Assembly: GCA_947174415.1 (NCBI GenBank)
Contig: CAMWIW010000005.1
Location: 17,718-81,717 of the forward strand
Length of the DNA stretch: 64,000 nt
From: an uncultured Clostridia bacterium
GTDB lineage: Bacteria; Bacillota; Clostridia; Christensenellales; Borkfalkiaceae
Reading direction: 5' to 3'
The notes beneath the pieces are model-generated. The model saw only the letters and a program-made list of their open reading frames with translations, ran no database searches and was not told where the DNA came from. The position numbers and the translations under genes were made by a program. This document shows, in pieces, positions 17,310 through 25,980 of this stretch (position 1 is the stretch's first letter; every line of letters starts with the position of its first letter).

Positions 17310-20024
17310 TTACTTTATCTTTTTGAAAAGGCTTACTATATCTTCCCATTTCAGCTTGCGAATCGCAATATCGATTACGAACAACGCGGCGCAGGCAATC
17401 AAAAGAGGAACTGCAAGGCTTTGGCTGTACGATTCTACGTTGCGGTCGTCGTTGACTATTTTGAGTTTACCGTCAAGGCTGACCGTTCCGTTACCGCCGA
17501 CCGCTTTTTGCAAGCCTGCGGGATCGAAAGACGCGAACGCATCGTACTCGGGAGTGAACGAAACGTTGTAAGAATACGTTGCCTCGTATTCGTTGTCGCC
17601 GTAAGAATATTTAACGGAAATTCCGTATTTACCGACTGCCGCAGCGTCAAACTCGTATGAGAAGTTTGCTCCCTCTACGCGAAGTTTGCCGTTTACTGTT
17701 TTACCGTCCGGCTTGGTTATGCTTATCGTCGCGGAAGAATCCGCGCGCAACGATACGGGAGTGAGCTCAACCCTTACGGAAGTTCCGCTCGGAGTTACTT
17801 TAAAGAGGAACGGGTAATCTGTCTTTTCGTTCGGAACGTTCGTTGACATCACGTTACCGAAGAACTGCGCGTAAATCTCGGGGAAGCGGGGTTCGAATAA
17901 CCTTACCCAATCTCCCGTTATGCCGCTCGTGAAAGAGGAAACTTTGCCGTTACCGTAATTCCAAGTAGAATACAGAGGAGCTGTAACTTTAAGACCGTTT
18001 GTTTTGGTATAGGTTACGCTTAATATTTCACTTGCACCCGACTGCGTGGCGCTGTTGACAAACGTCGAAATACCCAAGGTTGAAGGAAATTCTACGTTTT
18101 CAAGCACTTCGCTCGTGCGCCTGTTTACGGTTACCGCGGAATTCTGGGAAATTACCGTCTGCGAAATACCGCCCGCTATGTCTCCGAACAAAACGTCTTT
18201 CAACTTTTCGTCGGTATCACCGAGATAATACTTGCCGTACCGTCCGTCGGGTAAACTTTTAAGCAGGGTTTCGGCTGCGTTAATTTCTTCATAGTTTGCA
18301 GAACCGGGCGAGGTTGCCGCTCTGCCTATGTCTATAACCGAAGTATAAATGCCGTTTTTGAACATTTGCTCCACGACTTCTTTGGGTTTTAAGGCCGTGT
18401 CGTCGGGGTTATCCGAACCGTTCAGATAATCGAGCCCGTCGGAGATAAGCATTACCTGCTTGGAATCGTAGCCCGTATAGCTGTCAAGAAGCTTATACGC
18501 CTCGTTTAAGCCGAAGCCTATGAGCGTGCCGTTCTGCAAATCGACGTTTTCAAGGTCGTCGATTATATCCTGAGTACTTATACCCAAAACAGGTCCTTTA
18601 CGGTAAGTAAGGTTGCCGTTAAAGCCGAGCACGCAAACAGAATCGTTGTCGCCTATTTGCTTTAACAGATTTATCGCCGCCGTTTTAGCCCTTACGAATT
18701 TGTCAAGGGAATTCATACTCAGCGAAGTGTCGATCAAAATTCCGTACAGCTTACGGTCCTGACTGTTGTTGCCGAAGTTGACGGGCAAAACGCTGCTGAG
18801 CTTTTCCAAAGCCGCGTTCTCGTCCTCGTCGTCGCGCAGAGTCTGAACTCCTAAGTCGCCTATCGTAACGAGGCTTTTGCCGCAAAGGTTTACGGCAGCT
18901 TCGAGACTTTCTACAAAGAGCGAATAATTGTTAAGGCTCGTAACGTCCACGTTGGAAAGAATTATTTCGTCGTAATGGCACAGCTCTTCAACCGTACACG
19001 GGACGGTTGCATTCGACCCCACACCGACAGTATAAGTAGTCATTTGCGTGCTGCCGTCGTAGAGCTTTTTCGCCGCCGCAATATCCGCGCTTGACGAGCT
19101 TATCATAAGTACTCTCACGATTTCAGATACGCTCTGCGTGAACGAATACGAGTTGTTAAGCTTAGAAGTATCGCCTTTCGCGTCCACGCGTATTACGTAA
19201 TCGAACGTCCCGTCTGTCGAAGTATCCAAATCGAAGCTTACAGTATTAAAGCCTATATCCAGATATTCGTTGCTTTTCGTTTCTACAACTTCCCCGTCCT
19301 TTAATAAGGTTACGTCAGCCGTCGTAATAAAGCTGCTGCGGATAGTTGCCGTTACTTTTTCTTCTCTGTTTTGGTATGCCGAGCGGGTAAATTCCGCTTC
19401 CGAAATCTGCACTTCGTTCGCGTTTGCGTCGATGTTGTCGTCAAGATAAATTGCGTCTACCTTTATATCTTTATCCGCAAGCGCGTCAACGGCGCGTTTT
19501 ACCGCGTTGGCGTCGCTCGTATCAGTCTGTTTTCCGTCGGTTATTAAAACTATGCGCTTAATTACGCCTTCGCCGAACTGTCTGCCCGCGAATTCGAGCG
19601 CTCCCGCTATATTCGTTTCGGTGTTGTCGGCAACCGACGTTTTTACGCTTTTGATTTTTTCGCCGAGTTTGGTAAGAACTTCGCAGTTCCTTCCGAAAGT
19701 TATTATGCCAAGCTTCGAATTCTGCGGCAGGTTTTTGTTCAATTCACCGATATAGCTGTCAACCGTATCGAGGTTTCTGTCCGCCGAATAAGAAATATCG
19801 GCAACGACGTAGACGTCGGTTTCGGTAACGACAGTAAGAACGGACATTCCCGCAGTCGCAAAAGTTATCAACGCCGCCATCAGCAAATGAATTACGAGTG
19901 AAGCTATATTGTGTTTGTTTACGTTTCCTCTTCTTACGGCTATTGCAAACGGCACTGTTATCAGTGCGACCAAAGGTATTGCAATAAACAGCAGATATAC
20001 GTTAACGAAGTTGATACTGCTCAT
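17310..20024 (-). CDS. membrane protein with two VWA-type domains and internal GATase-like region
   Basis: A 904-residue protein from ATG 20024 (MSSINFVN); 13 more residues upstream are possible but the inner start fits the overlap better. Membrane helices lie at about 7-28 and 40-64, and near the C-terminus (about 874-892). A VWA-like domain follows with DISYS at 76-80 and ITDGKQTDTSD near 160. A central segment (about 300-410) looks like the glutamine-amidotransferase-like fold often seen between such domains. A second VWA has a full MIDAS DTSLS at 432-436 and LISDGLD. This architecture is the expanded partner of BatA-like proteins. It overlaps the upstream gene by 23 bases. Confidence 0.85.
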   Translation of the reverse strand: MSSINFVNVYLLFIAIPLVALITVPFAIAVRRGNVNKHNIASLVIHLLMAALITFATAGMSVLTVVTETDVYVVADISYSADRNLDTVDSYIGELNKNLPQNSKLGIITFGRNCEVLTKLGEKIKSVKTSVADNTETNIAGALEFAGRQFGEGVIKRIVLITDGKQTDTSDANAVKRAVDALADKDIKVDAIYLDDNIDANANEVQISEAEFTRSAYQNREEKVTATIRSSFITTADVTLLKDGEVVETKSNEYLDIGFNTVSFDLDTSTDGTFDYVIRVDAKGDTSKLNNSYSFTQSVSEIVRVLMISSSSADIAAAKKLYDGSTQMTTYTVGVGSNATVPCTVEELCHYDEIILSNVDVTSLNNYSLFVESLEAAVNLCGKSLVTIGDLGVQTLRDDEDENAALEKLSSVLPVNFGNNSQDRKLYGILIDTSLSMNSLDKFVRAKTAAINLLKQIGDNDSVCVLGFNGNLTYRKGPVLGISTQDIIDDLENVDLQNGTLIGFGLNEAYKLLDSYTGYDSKQVMLISDGLDYLNGSDNPDDTALKPKEVVEQMFKNGIYTSVIDIGRAATSPGSANYEEINAAETLLKSLPDGRYGKYYLGDTDEKLKDVLFGDIAGGISQTVISQNSAVTVNRRTSEVLENVEFPSTLGISTFVNSATQSGASEILSVTYTKTNGLKVTAPLYSTWNYGNGKVSSFTSGITGDWVRLFEPRFPEIYAQFFGNVMSTNVPNEKTDYPFLFKVTPSGTSVRVELTPVSLRADSSATISITKPDGKTVNGKLRVEGANFSYEFDAAAVGKYGISVKYSYGDNEYEATYSYNVSFTPEYDAFASFDPAGLQKAVGGNGTVSLDGKLKIVNDDRNVESYSQSLAVPLLIACAALFVIDIAIRKLKWEDIVSLFKKIK

Positions 20025-21897
20025 AACAATACACCACCCAGTCCGCCATCGCAATAACGGCAATTAAAATAAACAGATATAAAATATCGTCGTAAGTTCC
20101 GTCCCTGTACCCGTCTTTGGCTTCGCCCGTCAATTCGAACGACTGTGCAGTAACGGAAGTCGCCCTCTCCTCTTCGGGTAAAGCCGAGAATACTGAATAT
20201 TCTTCGCTGTTGCCCGTTACGTCCTTTACAACGATTTTATATACGCCGACTTCGGTAATAGTGTAAGACGCCACCGAAGCGTCGGTATCGAGCGATTTGA
20301 TATTGCCCGAAGGGCTTGTAACGGTAATACTGTCGCAGCCTGCAAGCACGTTTATATCCAAAATATCGCCGCATATAAAGCTCGTTTCGTCCAATACGGA
20401 GGGGAACGAATAGTTAATAAGGTTTCTTATAAGCGTAAGGAAGTCTCCCGTCAGTACGCCTACCGTAGCGTTCATATCGAACGCAAACACCGTTTCGCGG
20501 TTGCCGTAAGCGTTCGTACCCGTAAACAGAACGGGGTTTTTCTGATGCGTCAGAATAATATCGAAATCACGGGTGATACCGCACTTAACGTAAGTTTCAA
20601 CGTAGATTTCGTCGGGATTGCCCCTGTCTATCTCCTTAAACAAAGGATTTATCGACGACGAAGTATCCGTCGTCCATTCGAGCCTTGCGTTAGTGCCCGA
20701 GGGCATTTTGCCCTGATAAGTGAAGTTCGTTGCGGGAGCGTTTGCCGTAGGGTTAATGAACCATGTTGCACCGTGGCTTGGAAGCTCCGCGGGAGTGTAT
20801 CCGTCGTAGACGTATAATTCGTAGTTGTCGTAATTTTCAAGGGAATATTCTTCCGACCCTACTATCGTATAGTTCAGTTTAACGGTATTAATCGCGTCGA
20901 ACATTTTCGTTAAAAAGAACGCAGGCTCGCTGCCGTTTTCGTGCGGGTCGCTCACTATGAGAACTCTGTGTTCGTTTACGGCGTTTACGCTGTACACGAT
21001 AACGCTGCTGTCCATTGCAAGCCCGTCGTCGTTGAGAATGGAAACTTTTAATTCCTTATATTCGGATGCGTCGGCTACGGGTTGGAAGGCGAACGAGGTC
21101 TTTTCCCCTGCCTTTACCTGTACCGTCGCGGTCGCCGCCAAAGCTTCCGACCCGTCTATATACAGTCCCAAGCTTAATTCGGCGTTGCCCGAGTAGGAAA
21201 TAACGTCGGCAGAAACGGTAAGTTTTTTACCCGAGGTAGCCGTTTTAACGTCTGAAACCGCGAAGTTTTGCTCGTTCTTCGCAACGTTTATAATTTCAAC
21301 GTTTTCAACATGCTCGTAATCCACGTCGGTTACGTAATAGATTTTAACAGAAGGAGTTTCCGTAAAATATTCCTGTGCAATCTTCAAAGCCGCCGTATCG
21401 GAAACGTTGCCGTAAGCGGGCTCTATCTCGTCAAGATACTTAAAAGCCTGCTCCTTGTCGCTGGTCGTGCCGACGAGTTCGGGCGAATCGCTGTCAGCGT
21501 ATAAAATAGTGTAAGTACTGCCTTTAAGCGTTCCGTTGATTATTTTTCTGATTTCTTCTTTGCCGCTTTCAAGGCGCGTTTTGTCGTTATAAGTAATATT
21601 CATACTGCCCGAGCCGTCAAGGATAAAGCAAAAATCGTTTGCGGAATTTTTGACGGTGAATACGGGGTGGGCAATCGCAAGCGCAACTGCAATAACGATA
21701 ATTATCTGCAAAATCAGGCTGACTATGCCCGCTATCATACTGATGGGCGTTCTTCTCTTCAAGAACTTGTTACTCAGCGTCCATAGATAAGTAGAAGAAA
21801 TAACCTGCTCGGTATATCTGTTTTTGATTATGTAGATTATTATAAGTACGGGTATCCCAAGCAAAGCAAGGAAGCCCAAAGGGTATAAAAAGCTCAT
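20002..21897 (-). CDS. BatA-like aerotolerance-type membrane protein with VWA domain
   Basis: A 631-residue protein. The N-terminus is the BatA domain: membrane helix 6-24, linker with NRYTEQVISSTYLWTLSNKF, second helix about 54-76. The VWA domain follows at once with the metal-ion site DGSGS at 94-98. The long remainder is beta-rich and extracytoplasmic, ending in a membrane helix near 607-625. In characterised MoxR systems such proteins bind metal and client proteins and are remodelled by the MoxR ATPase. Its ATG overlaps the DUF58 stop by four bases. Confidence 0.9.
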   Translation of the reverse strand: MSFLYPLGFLALLGIPVLIIIYIIKNRYTEQVISSTYLWTLSNKFLKRRTPISMIAGIVSLILQIIIVIAVALAIAHPVFTVKNSANDFCFILDGSGSMNITYNDKTRLESGKEEIRKIINGTLKGSTYTILYADSDSPELVGTTSDKEQAFKYLDEIEPAYGNVSDTAALKIAQEYFTETPSVKIYYVTDVDYEHVENVEIINVAKNEQNFAVSDVKTATSGKKLTVSADVISYSGNAELSLGLYIDGSEALAATATVQVKAGEKTSFAFQPVADASEYKELKVSILNDDGLAMDSSVIVYSVNAVNEHRVLIVSDPHENGSEPAFFLTKMFDAINTVKLNYTIVGSEEYSLENYDNYELYVYDGYTPAELPSHGATWFINPTANAPATNFTYQGKMPSGTNARLEWTTDTSSSINPLFKEIDRGNPDEIYVETYVKCGITRDFDIILTHQKNPVLFTGTNAYGNRETVFAFDMNATVGVLTGDFLTLIRNLINYSFPSVLDETSFICGDILDINVLAGCDSITVTSPSGNIKSLDTDASVASYTITEVGVYKIVVKDVTGNSEEYSVFSALPEEERATSVTAQSFELTGEAKDGYRDGTYDDILYLFILIAVIAMADWVVYCYEQYQLR

Positions 21898-22778
21898 TTA
21901 AGAACCCCCTCGCCCACGAGTTTATCGAAGAAAACTTTATATAGCGACTCGTTTGCGGGAACAAGCATATAATCCGCCTCACGGGAATGGCAAAAATCCC
22001 TTACCCTGCCCGTGGAGTATTCGACTGCGGCTTTGTACGCCGCAAGTATATCTTTGTTTATGTTTTTTCTGTAATACTTCGAGGTTGCCTCGGAATCGAA
22101 GAAATGCATCTTGCCGCGCGCGGTAGGGTTAAGCTCTTCGGCAGAAAGTATCTGCACGCAGAGTATATCCCTCTTCTTGCCCGCAAGGTAGTCTATTGCG
22201 TCCTCGAAATTGTTATCTGTCAAAAAGTCGGAAATGATTATTGACAGTCCGTCGCCGTAGCCGACGGTTGAAGGAAGAATTGCGTCGCTTATACGGCAGT
22301 CGCCGTCGAAAACTATTCCGTTGAACTTATCTATTGCCGCAAAATAAGCGTCTTTCCCTAGAAGCCCCGTAAAAAGCTCTTCTATCTTGTCGCCGTGAAT
22401 TACGTAAACGGAAACTTTGTCCATTTCGTTTATGGAAAGGTAGGTAAGAGCGGCTGCCGTTCTTATCGCCTGAATATCCTTTCCGCCCTTTCCGTAGCCC
22501 ATAGAACGGCTTGCGTCGATATAAATTCTGGTATGCAACTGACGCTCGTCAAGATAAAGCTTTAAGTAAAGCTTTTCAAAGCGCGCGTAAGCGTTCCAGT
22601 CGATTTTGGTTATATCGTCTCCGGCTATGTAGTCGCGATAGTCGGCAAATTCGCAGGAAGAACCGAAAGTTTTACTTTGGTGGTTTCCGCCGAATAAGCC
22701 CGCGACGTTATTTTTTACGATTGTCTGCAAAGTTTCCAACTGTTGCAGAAATTCTTCGTTGATTGCAGGTCCGTTCAT
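21894..22778 (-). CDS. DUF58 domain protein
   Basis: A 294-residue cytosolic protein of the DUF58 family, constant partner of MoxR ATPases. The family signature is clear at about 40-80: FGSSCEFADYRDYIAGDDITKIDW followed by NAYARFEKLYLKLYLDER. The C-terminal half has a VWA-like fold with a partly altered metal site (IYIDASRSMGYG). No membrane helix is present, unlike many DUF58 proteins. It begins 40 bases after the moxR stop and overlaps the BatA-like gene by four bases. Confidence 0.93.
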   Translation of the reverse strand: MNGPAINEEFLQQLETLQTIVKNNVAGLFGGNHQSKTFGSSCEFADYRDYIAGDDITKIDWNAYARFEKLYLKLYLDERQLHTRIYIDASRSMGYGKGGKDIQAIRTAAALTYLSINEMDKVSVYVIHGDKIEELFTGLLGKDAYFAAIDKFNGIVFDGDCRISDAILPSTVGYGDGLSIIISDFLTDNNFEDAIDYLAGKKRDILCVQILSAEELNPTARGKMHFFDSEATSKYYRKNINKDILAAYKAAVEYSTGRVRDFCHSREADYMLVPANESLYKVFFDKLVGEGVLK

Positions 22779-22818
22779 TTTTTAATTCAGATTGATTTTT
22801 TCGTTTTTAAAGGGTGAT

Positions 22819-24033
22819 TTACTGCCCTACTTCTGTTGAAGAGATAGTTACGTTTACTTCTTCGTTTTTCTTGTCTTTGACTTTCTTTTCCTTAACAGGC
22901 TTTTCTTTCTTTTCTTTAATTTTCTTTTCCTTCTTCTTTTTCTCGCCGTCGTCGGGCACGTCAGCAATCACGGGCTCGTCTGCCACGGGAGGCACGACGT
23001 TATCGGTATCTACCTTTACCGCCGTCTTGTCTTTGGAATTGTCGCCAAGCAATTTCGATATTACGTCGTCAACGGATAGTTTATCGTTTACGGCGTTATA
23101 ATTTATCTTAATCCTGTGCCTTAAAACGGGATAAGCAAGCGCTTTGATGTCGTCGTAGGAAACGTTGTATTTTCCGTTCATAAGCGCGCGCACCTTTGCG
23201 GCTGTAATAATTGCCTGTGCCGCACGGGGGGACGCGCCGTACTTTATGTATTTTTTAGCCACCGAAGAAGACGTGTCGAGCTCAGGGTGCGTATTGGAAA
23301 CAAGCTTAACCGCATAATCCAACACGTCGTCGATTACGGGGACGGATTTGGAAAGCTCACGCATTTCGAGTATGGTCTTGCCGTCGATAACCGCGGTTGC
23401 CGTTTCGTCGAGGGTAATTTGCGTCATGTTTACTATGCCCGCAAGCTCCTTTACAGTGGGGAATTTGACCACGAGTTTGAACATAAACCTATCCATCTGT
23501 GCTTCGGGCAGGGGGTAAGTACCGTCTTGCTCTATGGGGTTCTGCGTTGCAAGAACGAAGAACGGCTCGTCGATTTTATAGGTCTGTTTTGCAACCGTAA
23601 CTTTATGCTCCTGCATGACTTCGAGCATCGCCGACTGCGTTTTCGGCGTAGCACGGTTGATTTCGTCCGCAAGCACGAGGTTAGCGAATATAGGTCCGCG
23701 TTGGAACACGGTGCTCATCTTGCCGCTTGCGTCTTTTTCTATTACGTTCGTACCCGTAACGTCCGACGGCATCAGGTCGGGCGTGAACTGAATACGCGAG
23801 AAAGGCAGACTTAAAACTCTGCCGAGCGACCGCACGAGGCGGGTTTTGCCTACACCGGGGACGCCCTCCAAAAGCACGTTGCCGCCCGCAATTATTGCGA
23901 TAATTACGTTATCGACAATGTCTTCCTGTCCTACGACGTCTTTGGCAAGTTCGCTCTTGATTTTGCTGATAGCAAGGCTGAACGCCTTAACTTTCTCGTT
24001 GGGTTGGTTTTTTACGTCTGTCTTGTTTTCCAT
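22819..24033 (-). CDS. MoxR family AAA+ ATPase with lysine-rich tail
   Basis: A 404-residue MoxR ATPase. Walker A GVPGVGKT is at 57-64, Walker B LVLADE near 119-124, sensor 1 in ATQNPIEQDGTYPLPEAQMDRF, and the C-terminal lid (GASPRAAQAIITAAKVRALMNG) is intact. MoxR enzymes act as chaperones that help assemble or insert metal into VWA proteins encoded beside them. Unusual is the last ~65 residues: after a Pro/Val/Asp segment comes a run of repeated KEKK units, highly basic, which is absent from typical 310-330 residue MoxR proteins and could bind membrane, RNA or an acidic partner. Confidence 0.96.
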   Translation of the reverse strand: MENKTDVKNQPNEKVKAFSLAISKIKSELAKDVVGQEDIVDNVIIAIIAGGNVLLEGVPGVGKTRLVRSLGRVLSLPFSRIQFTPDLMPSDVTGTNVIEKDASGKMSTVFQRGPIFANLVLADEINRATPKTQSAMLEVMQEHKVTVAKQTYKIDEPFFVLATQNPIEQDGTYPLPEAQMDRFMFKLVVKFPTVKELAGIVNMTQITLDETATAVIDGKTILEMRELSKSVPVIDDVLDYAVKLVSNTHPELDTSSSVAKKYIKYGASPRAAQAIITAAKVRALMNGKYNVSYDDIKALAYPVLRHRIKINYNAVNDKLSVDDVISKLLGDNSKDKTAVKVDTDNVVPPVADEPVIADVPDDGEKKKKEKKIKEKKEKPVKEKKVKDKKNEEVNVTISSTEVGQ

Positions 24034-24054
24034 ATTTTTTCCTTCCTGATTATT

Positions 24055-25599
24055 TTAGCCGTTGCTTTTACTTTCCGTCAGCGAGCTGAAGTAGTCTTCA
24101 AAAAATTTTATTAACTCGGGTGATAAATTCCCGCCGTTCATTTTGTTGCTTAAAAGGTTCTGATAGAAGTCCAACAGTTCGAGATACGAAACGTATTCGC
24201 CCGTAAACGGATTGAATATCTTATCGTCGCTGCCGAAGTCTATTTCCTGATCGCCGCCCGAGCCCGTGTGGTCTCCGTCGTCGTCATTATCTCCCCCTTC
24301 GCCGCCGGGGTCGTTCTCCGAGGGAACGTTGCTTCCCGCAGGGATAGTCAGAGAGTCGTCAAGTTCGGGCAAGCCCGAATGTAAATCGGTAAATATATCC
24401 GCAAGCCTGTTTCTTACGAAATCCTGCGTCATTCTGTTGAACGCCTGAGCGTGTAACGCCTCTGCACTTGCCGTAACCAACGCGTCGGACAGAGCGTCGA
24501 AAGTGTTCTGCATATAGTCGTCGGTATAGCTGTCCACGTTTTCGGCAATTTCTTTAAGCTTATCGCCGAAATCTTTCAAGGCCGTATAGAAACCGTCTTC
24601 CGCGTATTTCTGCGATGCCGCAAGCGTCCTGTCAAAGCAGTTAACAGTGTCGTTCAGCTCGCCCGCGAGCGAAGCCGTGGTACTGTTTTTCAATACGTTG
24701 AGCTTTGCGCGGAGAGCGTCTACTTCTTTCTTTATGACGCTTCCGACAGCCTCCTCCGTCAATACCGACAGATTTTCGACCTGAGCGTAAGCGGATATTC
24801 TGACGTTGCGCGACTGATAGGTTGTTACGCTGTCGTTAAACGCCTTTGCAAGCAGCGCCGTTCTCGGATATTTTACTAGCTCGGGACAAACCGTTTTGTA
24901 AGAGTTTGCATCTATTACAGCGTCGTCTATCTTGTAAACGGTTTCGGCAAACGCCGCCTTTGCTCCGTAAACGGTTACGTCGTCCAACGCCGTTCTGAAA
25001 TCGCCGAGCGCGTTACCGAGTTCTTTTTTGAGCGATGCGCCCACGCTTGAATTTTCAACGTCGGTTATCAGCGTATCCAAAGCCATAAGCTGAGTTTCCG
25101 TTGCCGTGTATTTATCGTTGCCGGGGTCGAACACCGAGCCTGCATCAGCGGGCAAAACCGCCGCCGTACCAAACACCGCGCAGGCAAGAATTAGCGAAAC
25201 GACGGGGGCAATAAACCGTATGTAAGTACTTTTCAGCACGGGCAAACCTGCAATCCTTGCCGAGGTATCAGCCCTTTGCATTTCAACGATTTCGCCTTCC
25301 TTGCCGGCAAACTCGAGCATCGTCTGAACTCTCTCTTGCAGGGAGTAGTCCTCGTCAATTCTTTTTGCGAGTTTCTTATCGGAGCTGCGAAGAGCCAAGA
25401 AAGCGCCGCACCCAGCAACCGCCGCGGTTGCAAAGCCGATTAAGAAGTAATACCCGCTATCTATTGCCGTAACGCAAAGCTTCATACATATCATGACGAT
25501 GCCCGCGGCAGCAAGCCCTGCGGCAACGCCGACGATTACGCTTTTGATTATGGCGATTATTAAATTTTTGGTTTTCAGCTTTTTAAAATTTTCGCTCAT
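24055..25599 (-). CDS. hypothetical membrane protein, first gene of MoxR operon
   Basis: A 514-residue protein that I cannot assign to a family. Hydrophobic segments at about 12-42, 46-68 and 128-150 anchor the N-terminus; residues 70-125 between them look cytosolic and helical. The long C-terminal part is mostly helical and probably extracellular, followed by a low-complexity Gly/Asp linker (about 428-460) and a final ~50-residue helical end. Organisation with an N-terminal membrane module and helical repeats is vaguely like DUF4175-type proteins that occur near MoxR genes, but I do not claim that family. The moxR gene starts 21 bases downstream. Confidence 0.75.
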   Translation of the reverse strand: MSENFKKLKTKNLIIAIIKSVIVGVAAGLAAAGIVMICMKLCVTAIDSGYYFLIGFATAAVAGCGAFLALRSSDKKLAKRIDEDYSLQERVQTMLEFAGKEGEIVEMQRADTSARIAGLPVLKSTYIRFIAPVVSLILACAVFGTAAVLPADAGSVFDPGNDKYTATETQLMALDTLITDVENSSVGASLKKELGNALGDFRTALDDVTVYGAKAAFAETVYKIDDAVIDANSYKTVCPELVKYPRTALLAKAFNDSVTTYQSRNVRISAYAQVENLSVLTEEAVGSVIKKEVDALRAKLNVLKNSTTASLAGELNDTVNCFDRTLAASQKYAEDGFYTALKDFGDKLKEIAENVDSYTDDYMQNTFDALSDALVTASAEALHAQAFNRMTQDFVRNRLADIFTDLHSGLPELDDSLTIPAGSNVPSENDPGGEGGDNDDDGDHTGSGGDQEIDFGSDDKIFNPFTGEYVSYLELLDFYQNLLSNKMNGGNLSPELIKFFEDYFSSLTESKSNG

Positions 25600-25801
25600 A
25601 ATTTTTATTCTCTTTCCCGTTTACGGATTTCTTTTAAACGGGCACTGCCGTGTATTCTTAACACACGGCGAAGGGACGTCCCTTCGTGTAGTTTCCGCCT
25701 CAGCTTCCCGATACAATGCATATTTATGTATTTTTATACATTTATAAATTGAATATTTATACATTTATAAACGGCTTATTCGCTTTGTTTTAATCATTCT
25801 A
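25600..25801 (-). promoter_or_regulatory. long leader and promoter of the MoxR operon
   Basis: A minus-strand promoter TTGTGT-18-TGgTAGAAT (hexamer 25796-25801) would give a leader of ~190 bases. The leader has two copies of TTATACATTTATAAA (25735-25749 and 25757-25771), a hairpin GCCGTGT/ACACGGC, and the 18-bp palindrome CGAAGGGACGTCCCTTCG (25669-25686). No reading frame is supported here. From 25802 to 25930 the sequence is very AT-rich and I see nothing else. Confidence 0.5.
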
Positions 25802-25931
25802 CCATATTTATATATAAAAACACAACTAAAAATAGTTACATTTTTCTTATAATTATTAAAATTTTCATTTATATTTTTACAAATTTGCAAAGAATTAACA
25901 AATATATGCATTTTCTTTACAGTTTACGTAA

Positions 25932-25968
25932 TAAAAACGCGGAGCTGCGTACGAATACACAGCTCCGC
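25932..25968 (-). terminator. terminator after sigG
   Basis: GCGGAGCTG and CAGCTCCGC (25939-25947, 25960-25968), followed on the minus strand by GTTTTTATTA. It follows the sigG stop at 25981 directly. Confidence 0.85.
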
Positions 25969-25980
25969 CTATTTAACGGT

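Noticed and set aside
17082..17660. 192-codon frame starting with Ser/Gly repeats
   Set aside because: It is the complement of the Pro-Glu-rich stalk of the lipoprotein at 15773-17299.
17880..17900. GGTTCGAATAACC-like sequence considered as a tRNA T-loop
   Set aside because: It lies inside the VWA protein gene and no acceptor or anticodon stems surround it.
23287..23814. 175-codon frame opposite the MoxR ATPase
   Set aside because: The minus strand encodes Walker motifs at the same place.
25669..25686. 18-bp palindrome considered as an insertion-sequence end or attachment site
   Set aside because: No second copy, transposase or target duplication nearby; better read as a leader hairpin.
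25735..25771. TTATACATTTATAAA repeats considered as a CRISPR-like or iteron array
   Set aside because: Only two units with a 22-bp period, no spacers and no replication genes.
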